A stretch of 64,000 nucleotides of DNA from an uncultured Pseudomonadota bacterium. Its GTDB lineage: Bacteria > Pseudomonadota > Alphaproteobacteria > RF32 > CAG-239. The position numbers and the translations under genes are program-made. Each line of letters begins with the position of its first letter. Positions within the stretch are counted from its first letter, which is position 1. The notes under the pieces were generated by a model, which was not told where the DNA came from, did no database searches, and worked only from the letters and a program-made list of their open reading frames with translations. Shown here in pieces: positions 36,268 through 45,620 of this stretch. Location: contig CASFJS010000002.1 of NCBI GenBank assembly GCA_949295085.1, positions 1 through 64,000 on the forward strand, given 5' to 3'.

Positions 36268-38857
36268 GATTTTACAAAAAGCCCTGCTTAAACTGGCGGC
36301 TTCGTTGGTTCTGCTCACTTTAAGCCTGATTTGTTTTTTCCTGTGGCCGGCATACCATTTCTACAGCACGATATCCACATCGATCATAACGGTTTATTGC
36401 CTCATTCTGGCCATAAAAACACTTAATGCCGGCGAAGCGGCAATCAGCTATGGCGGTTTTGCCAATGAAATCATCCGCAACGACTTCAAACTTCGTCGGA
36501 TTGAAAACCCCGACGGCGAAAGTATTTTACAAAACGATCCGGCCAAATCGCTGCTTAAAGGGCATTCCGTACTGTCCTTTTTAAACAAATATTTGGCAGA
36601 AGGAACCGCCAATCGTGCTGCTCTTTACCGTTTACAAACGGCATGGAAAAATCTCGGTTCGGATAAAGTCACATTGTCCCTGATCCTCAAACAAAGCAAC
36701 GGCCGTATTTTCAATGATCTGGAATATTTTGAAGTGTCGTTACGCCCGATCTATCTGAAAAAGCCCGAAATTTTTAACGGCGCTTTTTCCGTCAAACGTA
36801 TCCGTAAAGAAACTTATTTTTACTGGACTCTGCATAACATTACCGCCAAACAAAACATGGACTATATCTTCAAAGAAGAATGCTCCTCTCTGCATGACTT
36901 TTTGGACCAGCTTCCGGTCGGTCTCTATGTTACGGGGACAGATAATCGCTTGGAATACGTTAACAATAATCTTGCCGATTTTTTAGGCCTGCCGCCGCAC
37001 CAATTCATCGGTCTTTCCCTGCAAAATTTTCTGGCGGCCGATTCATCGTTGCCGCCGCAAAAAGATTTTTGGTTCGGCCCCGTGCATTTTACGAGCCGCA
37101 ACGGCAAAAACACCGCTGCCTATGTTTTTCAAACGGCTTACCGCGAAAAAGAACGTGTCATCATGCGCGGAGCCGTCATCCATCAATTGCCGACATCCGA
37201 AGAATTGCAACGGCAGATTAATCGTTCTTTGGATGAAAACAACTGGCTCTTTGCCAATTCCCCGATCGGCATATTATTTACAAACCGTTCCGGCAAAATT
37301 ATCAAAGCCAATCCCAAAGCTCAAAATTTGTTTCAAATAGACGAAACATCCCAAACATTATCATCCGGATTATCCAAAGAAAATGCCAAATTTTTACAAT
37401 CTGCTTTGGACAAAGCCGCCGCCGACGGTTATCATAACATTGAGCTTAAAAATTCCGACTTGACTTTAAGTCTTTATATTGATGCTTTACGCGGCCTTTA
37501 TCGTGATTCTGACGAAACTAAAGCCGAATTAATCATATATATCATTGATGCGACCAAACAAAAAAATCTGGAAATGCAATTTGCCCAGGCTCAAAAAATG
37601 CAGGCTGTCGGCCAACTTGCCGGCGGTGTTGCTCATGATTTCAACAACCTTTTAACCGCCATTATCGGCTTTACGGATCTTTTGTTGCAACGTCACGGCG
37701 TAGGAGATCCGTCCTTTGCGGATTTAATCCAAATCAAACAAAATGCCAACCGCGCCACCAGCCTGGTCAGACAACTTTTGGCTTTCTCGCGCAAACAACC
37801 GCTCATGCCCAAATTGATAGACATAACCGATAATTTTGCCGATTTAAACCAAATGCTGAAACGTATTTTAGGCGAAAAAATAAAGTTGGTTTTTAAACAT
37901 GAAAGCGATTTAGGTTATGTTAAGGTTGATCCGACCCAGTTTTCTCAGGTCATTATCAACCTGGCCGTTAACGCCAAAGACGCCATGAACGGCAACGGCA
38001 CCCTGACCATTTCAACCCGAACATACCATTTGCCGGATAAATACGCCTTTGGTGATGACATTATCAATCCCGGAGACTTTGTGGTCATTGACGTTACCGA
38101 CACCGGCTGCGGTATTCCGCAAGAAAATCTGTCCCGTATTTTTGATCCTTTTTTCACCACCAAAGAAAATATCGTGGGATCCGGAACAGGTTTGGGTCTG
38201 GCCATGGTTTATGGAATTGTTCGCCAAACCGAAGGTTTTATCCGCGTTGAATCAGCTCTCGGCAAAGGCACGACCTTTTCAATTTACCTGCCTCGGTTTG
38301 AAAATGCTCCGCAAGAAGAAAGCGACGAAAATCCGGCACCCGTTGTCACTGGCCGCTCCGGACAAACAATTCTCAAAGTTCAGGAGACACTCGCCGCACC
38401 GGCCAATATCAACCGTAAGATCATTATGGGGCTCAATATTTCAAACACTATTGATCGTGGTTCCTCCGTAGCCAAAGACGGTAAACCGGCACGAATTTTG
38501 TTTGTGGAGGACGAAGATTCGGTTCGGGCTTTCGGGGTAAGAGCCCTCAAGAAAAAGGGGTATGATGTCGTCGACAGCAATTCGGCCGAAAATGCCCTGC
38601 AGATTATTGAGCAGGATACAGACTTTGATCTGCTCTTGACCGATATGGTTCTCCCCGGTCTGAGCGGAGCTCAGTTAACCAACAAGGTTAAAGAGAAATT
38701 GCCCCGAATAGCCGTTATTCTGGCCTCCGGCTATTCGGAGGATATTGCCCGGCAAGAGGTTCACAACACTCACGAATTTGAATTCATCACCAAGCCCTAC
38801 AGCCTTGGGGACTTGACAGCTAAAGTTTTTGATGTTTTAAATAGAAACAAAACATGA
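36230..38857 (+). CDS. cckA: Cell-cycle hybrid histidine kinase CckA
   Basis: Master kinase/phosphatase that feeds phosphate through ChpT to CtrA and CpdR and so controls division, flagella and ClpXP proteolysis in Alphaproteobacteria. The 875 residues hold two N-terminal helices (about 15-63), PAS regions (about 220-450), the phospho-acceptor His469 in [17 protein letters not shown], an HATPase domain ([32 protein letters not shown]) and a C-terminal receiver with Asp805. The ATG at 36230 has GAGG upstream and no good later start exists, so a 38-base overlap with flhB in another frame is accepted. Synteny flhB-cckA is common in the class. Confidence 0.95.
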   Translation: MLCNSKTNNRPDKILQKALLKLAASLVLLTLSLICFFLWPAYHFYSTISTSIITVYCLILAIKTLNAGEAAISYGGFANEIIRNDFKLRRIENPDGESILQNDPAKSLLKGHSVLSFLNKYLAEGTANRAALYRLQTAWKNLGSDKVTLSLILKQSNGRIFNDLEYFEVSLRPIYLKKPEIFNGAFSVKRIRKETYFYWTLHNITAKQNMDYIFKEECSSLHDFLDQLPVGLYVTGTDNRLEYVNNNLADFLGLPPHQFIGLSLQNFLAADSSLPPQKDFWFGPVHFTSRNGKNTAAYVFQTAYREKERVIMRGAVIHQLPTSEELQRQINRSLDENNWLFANSPIGILFTNRSGKIIKANPKAQNLFQIDETSQTLSSGLSKENAKFLQSALDKAAADGYHNIELKNSDLTLSLYIDALRGLYRDSDETKAELIIYIIDATKQKNLEMQFAQAQKMQAVGQLAGGVAHDFNNLLTAIIGFTDLLLQRHGVGDPSFADLIQIKQNANRATSLVRQLLAFSRKQPLMPKLIDITDNFADLNQMLKRILGEKIKLVFKHESDLGYVKVDPTQFSQVIINLAVNAKDAMNGNGTLTISTRTYHLPDKYAFGDDIINPGDFVVIDVTDTGCGIPQENLSRIFDPFFTTKENIVGSGTGLGLAMVYGIVRQTEGFIRVESALGKGTTFSIYLPRFENAPQEESDENPAPVVTGRSGQTILKVQETLAAPANINRKIIMGLNISNTIDRGSSVAKDGKPARILFVEDEDSVRAFGVRALKKKGYDVVDSNSAENALQIIEQDTDFDLLLTDMVLPGLSGAQLTNKVKEKLPRIAVILASGYSEDIARQEVHNTHEFEFITKPYSLGDLTAKVFDVLNRNKT

Positions 38858-39582
38858 CAAAATCAACCGATATAACACAACTGGCGCTTGAGTTTCCGCA
38901 TTGCCCGAGTTTAGGACGCGAAGACTTTATGATTGCCGACTGCAATCATGAAGCGGCCGCCACCATCGACATGTGGCCGAACTGGCCGTATTTTGCCGTA
39001 TGTATTTACGGACCGACCGGTTGCGGCAAAACCCATTTGGCCAATGTTTTTGCCCAAAAAGTCGCCGTAACGACCAATCACCCCTACCGCATTCCTTTTA
39101 TTCAGGCCGGGCACATTACCCGTGAAATGGCTCATGATTTATTTGAAACCAGCCCGCAAATTGTTATCGAAGACCTACAAAATCTTCAAAATCAAGAAGC
39201 TTTGTTTCATCTATACAATACATTTCGCGACTTAGGCGGCAATATTTTGTTCACGGCCGAGCAGGCTCCGGCACGTATCAACTTCAGCCTGCCAGACTTA
39301 CGTTCTCGGATGAATATTGTTCCTGCACTGGAAATAAAAGCTCCCGACGATGATCTTTTGCTATCGCTTTTGGTCAAGTTATTCGCCGATCGCCAAATAA
39401 CACCGTCACCGGAGTTACTAACCTACTTATTAAATAATATGCAACGCTCTTTTTCCTACGCCCGCAAGCTGGTAGAAGAAATTGATAATATTTCACTGGC
39501 GCGCAAACGGGCAATCAGCATAAACATTGCCAAAGAAGCCATTGCAACGCTAAACTCCGACCGCCAATTCAGCTTATTTTAG
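38854..39582 (+). CDS. hdaA: DnaA regulatory inactivator HdaA
   Basis: AAA+ protein that works with the DNA polymerase sliding clamp to convert DnaA-ATP to DnaA-ADP and prevent re-initiation. The 242 residues lack the DNA-binding domain of DnaA. An N-terminal clamp-binding motif QLALEF (9-14) is followed by Walker A GPTGCGKT (53-60). The last five residues are QFSLF (238-242), which also fit the clamp-binding consensus; a second such motif is unusual. The start overlaps the cckA stop (ATGA), joining replication control to the CckA switch. Confidence 0.92.
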   Translation: MTKSTDITQLALEFPHCPSLGREDFMIADCNHEAAATIDMWPNWPYFAVCIYGPTGCGKTHLANVFAQKVAVTTNHPYRIPFIQAGHITREMAHDLFETSPQIVIEDLQNLQNQEALFHLYNTFRDLGGNILFTAEQAPARINFSLPDLRSRMNIVPALEIKAPDDDLLLSLLVKLFADRQITPSPELLTYLLNNMQRSFSYARKLVEEIDNISLARKRAISINIAKEAIATLNSDRQFSLF

Positions 39583-39626
39583 TCTTGATTTTGCTTTTTT
39601 TTATAAAATGACAGACCAGCCCATGG

Positions 39627-39695
39627 CGCCGCGTAGCGAAAGCTTAGTCGGAATTGAACGAACCCGTCCGGGTTCGAATCCTGCCCCCTTAAAAC
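39627..39695 (+). other. tRNA/tmRNA-like T-arm fragment
   Basis: The segment ends in a T-arm like sequence, CCGGGTTCGAATCCTGC, preceded by GTCGGAATTGAACG and followed by CCCCCTTA but no CCA. GGAATT before a T-arm recalls the 3' domain of tmRNA. No matching 5' acceptor strand is found nearby and one T-stem pair is mismatched. It could be a decayed tRNA, an integration scar or an incomplete tmRNA acceptor piece. A strong terminator follows, so it may be transcribed. Confidence 0.4.
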
Positions 39696-39699
39696 AACC

Positions 39700-39727
39700 A
39701 AAAGCCTTGTAAAACAAGGCTTTTTTT
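39700..39727 (+). terminator. Terminator behind hdaA and the T-arm fragment
   Basis: A perfect 11-bp stem (39700-39710 with 39714-39724) is followed by further T on the plus strand; it could also end the tRNA-Lys transcript on the minus strand. Confidence 0.85.
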
Positions 39728-39732
39728 AACAA

Positions 39733-39808
39733 TGGTGAGCGCGTCGGGATTCGAACCCGAGACCCTTTGATTAAAAGTCAAATGCTCTACCAACTGAGCT
39801 ACGCACCC
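39733..39808 (-). tRNA. tRNA-Lys (TTT anticodon)
   Basis: The minus strand forms a standard 76-base cloverleaf with anticodon loop CTTTTAA, T-loop TTCGAAT and encoded CCA. Confidence 0.96.
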
Positions 39809-39828
39809 GTTACCCTAAATCGAAGCCA

Positions 39829-39857
39829 TATATAGAAGATAAAAAATTTTTAGTCAA
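39829..39857 (-). promoter_or_regulatory. tRNA-Lys promoter
   Basis: On the minus strand TTGACT (39857-39852) and TATATA (39834-39829) are exactly 17 bases apart, 20 bases before the tRNA. Confidence 0.7.
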
Positions 39858-39890
39858 CTAAAAAAAACAAAAAAGTTAAAAAAAGTGAAA

Positions 39891-39941
39891 ATGTAATACA
39901 TTTATTAATAATTACATGTTACAATGCTTTCAACATTGTAA
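39891..39941 (+). promoter_or_regulatory. Two dyads upstream of the 107-residue gene
   Basis: ATGTAAT/ATTACAT (39891-39897 with 39911-39917, 13-base spacer) and TTACAATG/CATTGTAA (39919-39926 with 39934-39941, 7-base spacer) are perfect inverted repeats sharing the half-site TTACA/TGTAA. They lie side by side 21 bases before the start codon, where an operator would be. The second could also fold as a leader hairpin. Confidence 0.5.
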
Positions 39942-39962
39942 ACAAGAATCTATGAGGACAAT

Positions 39963-40286
39963 ATGGAAAGTAATCAAATTCAGGCAGAAAGCAACGAAGG
40001 AACTTACGAAATTCTGCAAAATGCCGCCGGCGAAATTTTGATTATGATTAAACAACGGCGGGGCGGCCCCGAAAACCCGCGTTTTGTGTATGATGGCGGC
40101 GATACGGCATTGCTGTACCGCAGCCGTGAAAGTTCGGTTTTCTTGAGCAATATTAATCAGGAAGCCCGTCAGCCTCTAAAAGCGGTTGATGAAATTCTGG
40201 TCGCCGAAATTGACGGTGATGAGGTTGCGCGCGAATACAGCGTCCCCGTACGCCTAATCCGTGACTTGAAAGCAGTCCTGAATTAA
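39963..40286 (+). CDS. Hypothetical protein, 107 residues
   Basis: A small acidic soluble protein with no recognised family. It has beta-like segments (TYEILQNAAGEILIMIKQ, RFVYDGGDTALLYRS) and a helical C-terminus. The ATG has GAGGA upstream. It is monocistronic: tandem dyads lie upstream and a good terminator downstream. The separate control region suggests regulated expression, but the stimulus is unknown. Confidence 0.75.
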   Translation: MESNQIQAESNEGTYEILQNAAGEILIMIKQRRGGPENPRFVYDGGDTALLYRSRESSVFLSNINQEARQPLKAVDEILVAEIDGDEVAREYSVPVRLIRDLKAVLN

Positions 40287-40307
40287 TAACTTATGCAGTC
40301 TTGCCTG

Positions 40308-40337
40308 ATAAGGGCTTTAAAAGCCCTTATTTTTTTT
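40308..40337 (+). terminator. Terminator of the 107-residue gene
   Basis: ATAAGGGCT/AGCCCTTAT (40308-40316 with 40322-40330) is followed by a T run. Confidence 0.85.
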
Positions 40338-40375
40338 ATATATTGAGATAGATATTAAAAAAATAAGGTTTTTAT

Positions 40376-42034
40376 ATGATTTTACAGTTGGTTATCTGTC
40401 TTCTCGTGATTGCGGCGGCTTCTCTTTTAATAACTCAGGGACGGCGGCGGCGCATTTGGTCCGCTTTAATTTTTACGGGTCTCAGCGCCATGGCTTATTT
40501 ATTCATGAACAATCTTGGGGCTCCTCAAACGCCGAGCTTTATATATCAATGGTTGCCCTACGATTCTCTGAAAGCAGACATCAACATTTCTTCATCCGCC
40601 CGAATGCAACAAGTCTTTATGCCTCTGGTCTGGCTTCTGGCCGGATTGGTCTATCTCAATACCATTTTCACGTCTGAACGCCATTCGCTCCACTTTAACA
40701 TATTGATGTTGCTAAACTTTATTAGTCTTATCTTGCTGGCTTCAAGCCATGATTTTTTACAATTAATGTTTGCCGGTTGCCTGTTTGCAATTATTGGTTT
40801 TTATATGCCGGACCTGCCGCAACAACGAAAAAAAATATTTATTTTCAATTTTTTAGAAGATATGGCCATATTTATGGCGCTGTCAATTGTTTACGGCAAA
40901 ACAGGCTCCGTCAGTCTGGCATCCTTGTCCGAATACACCGCCGCCGGCAGACATCAGGATATGGTTGCTTTTTTGCTTTTGTTCGCCATCGGTGGCAAAT
41001 GTGGTCTTTTTTTACTAAACGGACAATACTTTAACCTCAAAGACATTTCTTTTAACCGCGTTATTTGCATAATGGCCTTTTCGACCCCGCTCTCCGGCAT
41101 AATTCTGGCAACCAAACTTCGCCCGCTTTTAGAGGCTTCAAACCTGGCCGATGGTATACTGCCTTATTGGCTGCCTTTATCAATTTTCGGCGCTTTGTTA
41201 TGTGCCTTGGTGAATAACAATCTCAAATCAAAAGCAATTGCGTTATCTTTAGCATTATACGCCTTTATGTTGTTCATTTCTTACACGCATCCCGAATTTC
41301 TTTACACCGCAATCCCGGGATTTTTAATCTTAAACACATTCATCGTGATGGCTTTTGTCGTCGCTTCAAACGCCGCCTCCGCCGAAACCGACATATCGCG
41401 ACTTGGCGGATTCTGGAAAATGACCAAAGGTAACTTTGCATTGTGCGCTTTAATGATTCTGGCGCTGTCCGCCGGATTTTCAAATTGGATGACGCCCCCC
41501 GTTTTTGCCGTTTTTTCCATAGCCTACTTGGGAACATTGTCCCTTATTTTCAAAAATATCTATTTAGGACAGCCTCGGGCAGACGAAAAAATTTTGGCTT
41601 TTGCCCAAAACACCGGTTGTCTTTACTGGGGACCGCTTATAGGTACGGCGGCTTGGCTGCTATGGCAACATGACACCTGGAAAAACCCGGAAACCTACGC
41701 TCTCTTTGGGTGGTTTGTTATACTTTTCTTGTTATTTCCGGCACTGTGGCTGACTAAAATTGGTTGTCTTCCTCTGTTTAAAGCCGATATTTTATCCGTT
41801 TTTTACGACCGCTTAATTATCCGGCCGCTGTGGCTTTGCGGACGCATATTGTGGTTGGTACTTGACGTTGTTGTCATCGAGCGCAATATCATAGGCGGAT
41901 TATCGGCAACAACCACGACTCTGATCGGTATAATGCACAAACTGCACGAACCCCGCGCAAGAAATTTCATTCTGAGCATTTTAAGTGGGCTGCTGCTTAT
42001 GTTGATTTACTGGGGATTTTATATCTATGAATAA
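40376..42034 (+). CDS. NuoL-like membrane subunit, diverged
   Basis: A 552-residue inner-membrane protein with about fifteen hydrophobic helices. The NuoL family is recognised from gene order and from the C-terminal part (DRLIIRPLW..., a lateral amphipathic helix, then LSGLLLMLIYWGF). A Lys in FAIGGKCG (Lys208) aligns with the proton-channel Lys of helix 7, but the Glu of helix 5 is replaced (QLMFAGCLFAIIGFY) and the HAATM motif is gone (ICIMAF). The protein is shorter than the usual 610 or more. AAGG precedes the ATG. It leads a five-gene run with nuoM-like, nuoN-like, birA and rnj. Confidence 0.8.
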   Translation: MILQLVICLLVIAAASLLITQGRRRRIWSALIFTGLSAMAYLFMNNLGAPQTPSFIYQWLPYDSLKADINISSSARMQQVFMPLVWLLAGLVYLNTIFTSERHSLHFNILMLLNFISLILLASSHDFLQLMFAGCLFAIIGFYMPDLPQQRKKIFIFNFLEDMAIFMALSIVYGKTGSVSLASLSEYTAAGRHQDMVAFLLLFAIGGKCGLFLLNGQYFNLKDISFNRVICIMAFSTPLSGIILATKLRPLLEASNLADGILPYWLPLSIFGALLCALVNNNLKSKAIALSLALYAFMLFISYTHPEFLYTAIPGFLILNTFIVMAFVVASNAASAETDISRLGGFWKMTKGNFALCALMILALSAGFSNWMTPPVFAVFSIAYLGTLSLIFKNIYLGQPRADEKILAFAQNTGCLYWGPLIGTAAWLLWQHDTWKNPETYALFGWFVILFLLFPALWLTKIGCLPLFKADILSVFYDRLIIRPLWLCGRILWLVLDVVVIERNIIGGLSATTTTLIGIMHKLHEPRARNFILSILSGLLLMLIYWGFYIYE

Positions 42035-43457
42035 TCCGTTTGCCATTTTATCATTAATCATAATCATTCCGTTTATCGGCATGTTGTTTGTTTTAACAGC
42101 CAAAGAAAGCCCCGAAAACAAAACACACAACAGCTCCGATGTGGCTATTTTTTCCGTCTTGGCCAATTTACTGATGATCTGGCGCGTTTTTATGCTGATT
42201 GATGAAACCAAATTAAAATTGCAATTATTTGAAAAATTTGACTGGCTCCCGATTCCGGATATTAATTTGGTTTTTGCCGTGGACAATCTTTCTCTGCTCA
42301 TGATTTTAGCCATACATATCGTTATTCTGATCGGCATTGTTTTCAGTCGCTCCGAGATAACGCGACAAAAACCCCTGATGGTCTTAACACTGCTGTTTTT
42401 AAGCATGACAACCGGCTTTTTTGTTGCCGCCGATATCTTTTCATTTTTTATCTTTTTTGAGGCCATGCTGCTGCCGCTGTTTATGATGATAGGAATGTTC
42501 GGCGAATTTAAACGTCTGGAACGCCTGAGCGGTTTTCTTCTGTATAATCTTACAGGAGCTTTGGTTCTGTTTGCCGCCGTACTGCTGCTTTACAAATCTT
42601 ACGGCAGTCTGACGCTCGACCGTTCCGACGATATTCTTTGGAACGACAATTACGGCGGCTTTATTTGGAGTGCTCTGGCCTTCGGGTTCATTTCCCGTAT
42701 ACCGATATGGCCTTTTCATCATTGGATTTCTTCCGTATCCTCAAAAATTCGCAATCCTTTGGTTTTCATAGCTTCTTCTATTCTGCCTTTGAGCGGGATT
42801 TACGGATTGCTTCGCTTTTGGCCGCAAACAATTCCGCCGCAAATCAGCGAATATTTTATCTGGATCAACATCATCGGTACCGTCACCATGCTGTTCATAA
42901 GCCTCATAAGTTTTATCCATAAAGATCCCCAGTATAAAATTTTTGCTTTTATCACCGTCTGTTACATTATGTATTTGCTCGGTATTTTCAGCGGCGATCC
43001 TTTAATACTGCAAAATATATGCTACGCCTTGTTTGGTTTTTTACTGGTTTTTGGCTCTCTGGAAGCCGTGTCCGCTTATATTTATCATCAGGAACGCCTA
43101 CAGGAAAGTACGTCGGAAGGCTTTTTGTGTCGCGCCAAAAGACTGTCTTTAATCTATTCTTTCTTAACCTTTGCCGCCGCGGGATTTCCTGTTTCGGCCA
43201 TATTCACCAACAATTTTCTTATTTTATCACAATTACTGTCGGTAAACATCCAATTAGGAACCGTGCTCATGCTGTCTTGTATCATTGCCGCAGCGGCTCT
43301 TATCGGCGAAATGTTTCGCCTAAAAACAGACAGCAAGGAATGTTCTTTAGGCAAAGATAATGATCTGCCCTACCCTCAATTCATATTTATGATGTTTGTC
43401 TGCTTTATATTGCTAATGTCGTTTATCAGACCGCTATGGTTTGTGATTGACGAATAA
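42027..43457 (+). CDS. NuoM-like membrane subunit, diverged
   Basis: A 476-residue membrane protein that aligns well by eye with NuoM: AVDNLSLLM near residue 88 and FVAADIFSFFIFFEAMLLP with Glu145, the equivalent of E. coli Glu144. The helix-7 Lys is Arg224 (SRIPIWPFHHW), the helix-8 Lys is Leu255 (before IYGLLRF), and the helix-12 Glu is Asn (TNNFLIL). The proton path is therefore altered. The start overlaps the nuoL-like gene by 8 bases. Confidence 0.82.
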   Translation: MNNPFAILSLIIIIPFIGMLFVLTAKESPENKTHNSSDVAIFSVLANLLMIWRVFMLIDETKLKLQLFEKFDWLPIPDINLVFAVDNLSLLMILAIHIVILIGIVFSRSEITRQKPLMVLTLLFLSMTTGFFVAADIFSFFIFFEAMLLPLFMMIGMFGEFKRLERLSGFLLYNLTGALVLFAAVLLLYKSYGSLTLDRSDDILWNDNYGGFIWSALAFGFISRIPIWPFHHWISSVSSKIRNPLVFIASSILPLSGIYGLLRFWPQTIPPQISEYFIWINIIGTVTMLFISLISFIHKDPQYKIFAFITVCYIMYLLGIFSGDPLILQNICYALFGFLLVFGSLEAVSAYIYHQERLQESTSEGFLCRAKRLSLIYSFLTFAAAGFPVSAIFTNNFLILSQLLSVNIQLGTVLMLSCIIAAAALIGEMFRLKTDSKECSLGKDNDLPYPQFIFMMFVCFILLMSFIRPLWFVIDE

Positions 43458-43468
43458 GGAGAAAACAA

Positions 43469-44893
43469 TTGTTGCAAAATTGGTTTATTTTATTACCCGA
43501 ATTATCCATACTGGCCTTTTTCCTGTTTGCCTGGCCGACAAATATTCTACGCCGAGAAAAGACCGCCAAAACTTTTTTCACGCTTGCGCAATTTTTTTTA
43601 TTAATCACAATCTGCTGTTCCGTATTATTTTACAACAAAAGCGTTTTTCCCGACCATTGGCAGAATACCCCCTTATCCACACTATTTAAAACCTCCGCCT
43701 ATTTACTGACCTGGGCATGGTTTTACTTATCTTCAAAATGGTTTTTATCCAAAAACCGGCCTTCTTTCCGCTTTTATACGGTTTGTTTTGTGGTTTTGCT
43801 CGGTTTTGATACAATAGCTTCGGCGGCCTCCTTATTAACCCTGGGCTTGGCTTTCCCGATTATATGTCTGGGATATTACAACCTTATTTTATGCCATCCG
43901 GATATTGATCAGGTTCGATATCCGGCAAACATTTATGCCCGGAGCGCTTCATTCTTTTGCCTGCTTCTGTGGTGTGGTATTGCCGTTATTTATCAAACAA
44001 CGAACAGCCTGAGCTACGCGGCAATTGCCTCCTTTTTCGCCGAAACACCGATGACACCTCCGCTCATCTTTCTGGCTGTCACGCTGATTTTGGCGGCTTT
44101 CATATTCATAATGTCCATGGTTCCTTTTCATGTCTGGTTGATATCTTTTATTTCTACCGGTATCTTACCGGTCTGCGGCTTTATTATTCTGATTCCTCCG
44201 CTAATTTATATTTGCGCCCTGATTAACCTGATACGTAATTGCCTGCCGGCCTTTATTGATTTCGTTTCACCCCTGTTGGCAATTTTTGCCGGATTATCCT
44301 TATTATTAGCAGCTTTGTCTGCCAACCGCGAAAACAACTTACGACGTCTGTTCGGTTTTATTGCGATTTACTGCCAGAGCTTTGCCCTCATCGGCCTAAA
44401 CGCTTTTTCCGGCAACGATATCTCGGCCGTTTTTGCTTACATTGTCATCGCCGTTTTATCCCTGACCGGCGTTTATACCGTATTTTTAGGATTAAAATCT
44501 CGTGGGGAATATCAAAGCGAACAATGTGCCGTTACCGGTTTTGCCGAAGTAAGGCCTTATATGGCAGCCGCTTTTTTGGTTTTTATGTTTTCACTCATCG
44601 GTTTGGCACCAACCTTGGGCTTTTTTGGTAATCTGTCCGTTATCAGCAATCTGGTTGAGACCGCTTCATGGGGTAAAGCGATTCTGTTGCTTGCCGGTCT
44701 GTTGCTGGTCACAGCCGCCTGTCTGCAGGTTATTCGCACAATATACTTTGAACCCGTTTCAAACAAATTTGATCGCACCGACAAAGCCATTTACATTTGT
44801 TTATTTATAAACATGATAATCATTTTGCTGGCTCTTATCAACCCGGCCTGGCTGTTGCATGATGCCCTCATTATTTTGGGAGCCCTGTCATGA
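43469..44893 (+). CDS. NuoN-like membrane subunit, diverged
   Basis: A 474-residue membrane protein of the NuoN type, starting at TTG 43469 (a second TTG follows directly) with GGAG seven bases upstream. IFIMSMVPFHVW aligns with the GFKLSLVPFHLW of NuoN, with Ile214 in place of the channel Lys; the helix-8 Lys is replaced by Pro, and the GFIGKF of helix 12 reads GFFGNL. None of the classic charged channel residues is retained. The stop overlaps birA (ATGA). Confidence 0.8.
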   Translation: MLQNWFILLPELSILAFFLFAWPTNILRREKTAKTFFTLAQFFLLITICCSVLFYNKSVFPDHWQNTPLSTLFKTSAYLLTWAWFYLSSKWFLSKNRPSFRFYTVCFVVLLGFDTIASAASLLTLGLAFPIICLGYYNLILCHPDIDQVRYPANIYARSASFFCLLLWCGIAVIYQTTNSLSYAAIASFFAETPMTPPLIFLAVTLILAAFIFIMSMVPFHVWLISFISTGILPVCGFIILIPPLIYICALINLIRNCLPAFIDFVSPLLAIFAGLSLLLAALSANRENNLRRLFGFIAIYCQSFALIGLNAFSGNDISAVFAYIVIAVLSLTGVYTVFLGLKSRGEYQSEQCAVTGFAEVRPYMAAAFLVFMFSLIGLAPTLGFFGNLSVISNLVETASWGKAILLLAGLLLVTAACLQVIRTIYFEPVSNKFDRTDKAIYICLFINMIIILLALINPAWLLHDALIILGALS

Positions 44894-45612
44894 TTGAAGA
44901 AAAACGACTTTCATCCTGGCTGTGGCGCGACTACATTGAAATCGATTCCACCAATAACTTGGCTAAGGCGCAAAGCTTGTCCTTTGATGGTCGTCCGGTT
45001 GTTTTTACGGCTGTTACCCAGACTTCCGGCCGCGGCAGACTGGATCGCCGCTGGATATCCGAACCGGGCAACTTATTCATGAGTCAGCTTTTTCACGCTT
45101 CACTGCCAATATCATATCTGGTCTTTATCACGGCCGTCGGTATAGTCAAAACCATCGAAGAACTGACGACAGATCTGGACATCGCCATCAAATGGCCAAA
45201 CGATATTTTAATCTCCGGCGCCAAAATTTGCGGTATTTTAATCGAAAGTGCCGAAAATCAGACTGTTGTCATTGGCTCGGGTGTTAATTTGGTTTCTTCA
45301 CCGGTTGATGGACAACTACTCTACCCGACAACAAACCTGAGCTCTTTGGGGTTTAATATAACGCGTGAAACTTTTCTGACAACCTATCTGCACCATTTTG
45401 ATACTCTGATAAATATTTGCCAAACAAAAGGTTTTTCAACGATTCGCGATATATGGCTGCAATATGCTTACCATCTAAACCGCCCCTTAAGGATTAATTG
45501 CGGCAACAAAATCACCGAGGGCGTCTTCAAAGGTATTGACGAAGAAGGTTTTTTACTGTTAAAACAAGAGCAAACAATAATCCGAGTCACGGCAGGTGAC
45601 GTGTTAACATAA
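44890..45612 (+). CDS. birA: Biotin-[acetyl-CoA carboxylase] ligase
   Basis: Attaches biotin to the carboxyl carrier protein. The 240 residues comprise the catalytic domain and the small C-terminal domain only; the N-terminal DNA-binding domain of E. coli BirA is absent, so it is not a repressor. The biotin/ATP loop SGRGRLDRRW and KWPNDILISGAKICGILIE are intact. It overlaps the nuoN-like gene and is 8 bases before rnj, an order typical of Alphaproteobacteria behind nuoN. Confidence 0.93.
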   Translation: MIEEKRLSSWLWRDYIEIDSTNNLAKAQSLSFDGRPVVFTAVTQTSGRGRLDRRWISEPGNLFMSQLFHASLPISYLVFITAVGIVKTIEELTTDLDIAIKWPNDILISGAKICGILIESAENQTVVIGSGVNLVSSPVDGQLLYPTTNLSSLGFNITRETFLTTYLHHFDTLINICQTKGFSTIRDIWLQYAYHLNRPLRINCGNKITEGVFKGIDEEGFLLLKQEQTIIRVTAGDVLT

Positions 45613-45620
45613 AAAGGCTT

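Noticed and set aside
39608-39712. Plus-strand open frame of 34 codons after hdaA
   Set aside because: It runs through the T-arm-like segment and into the terminator hairpin. The sequence is better read as RNA or scar than as protein.
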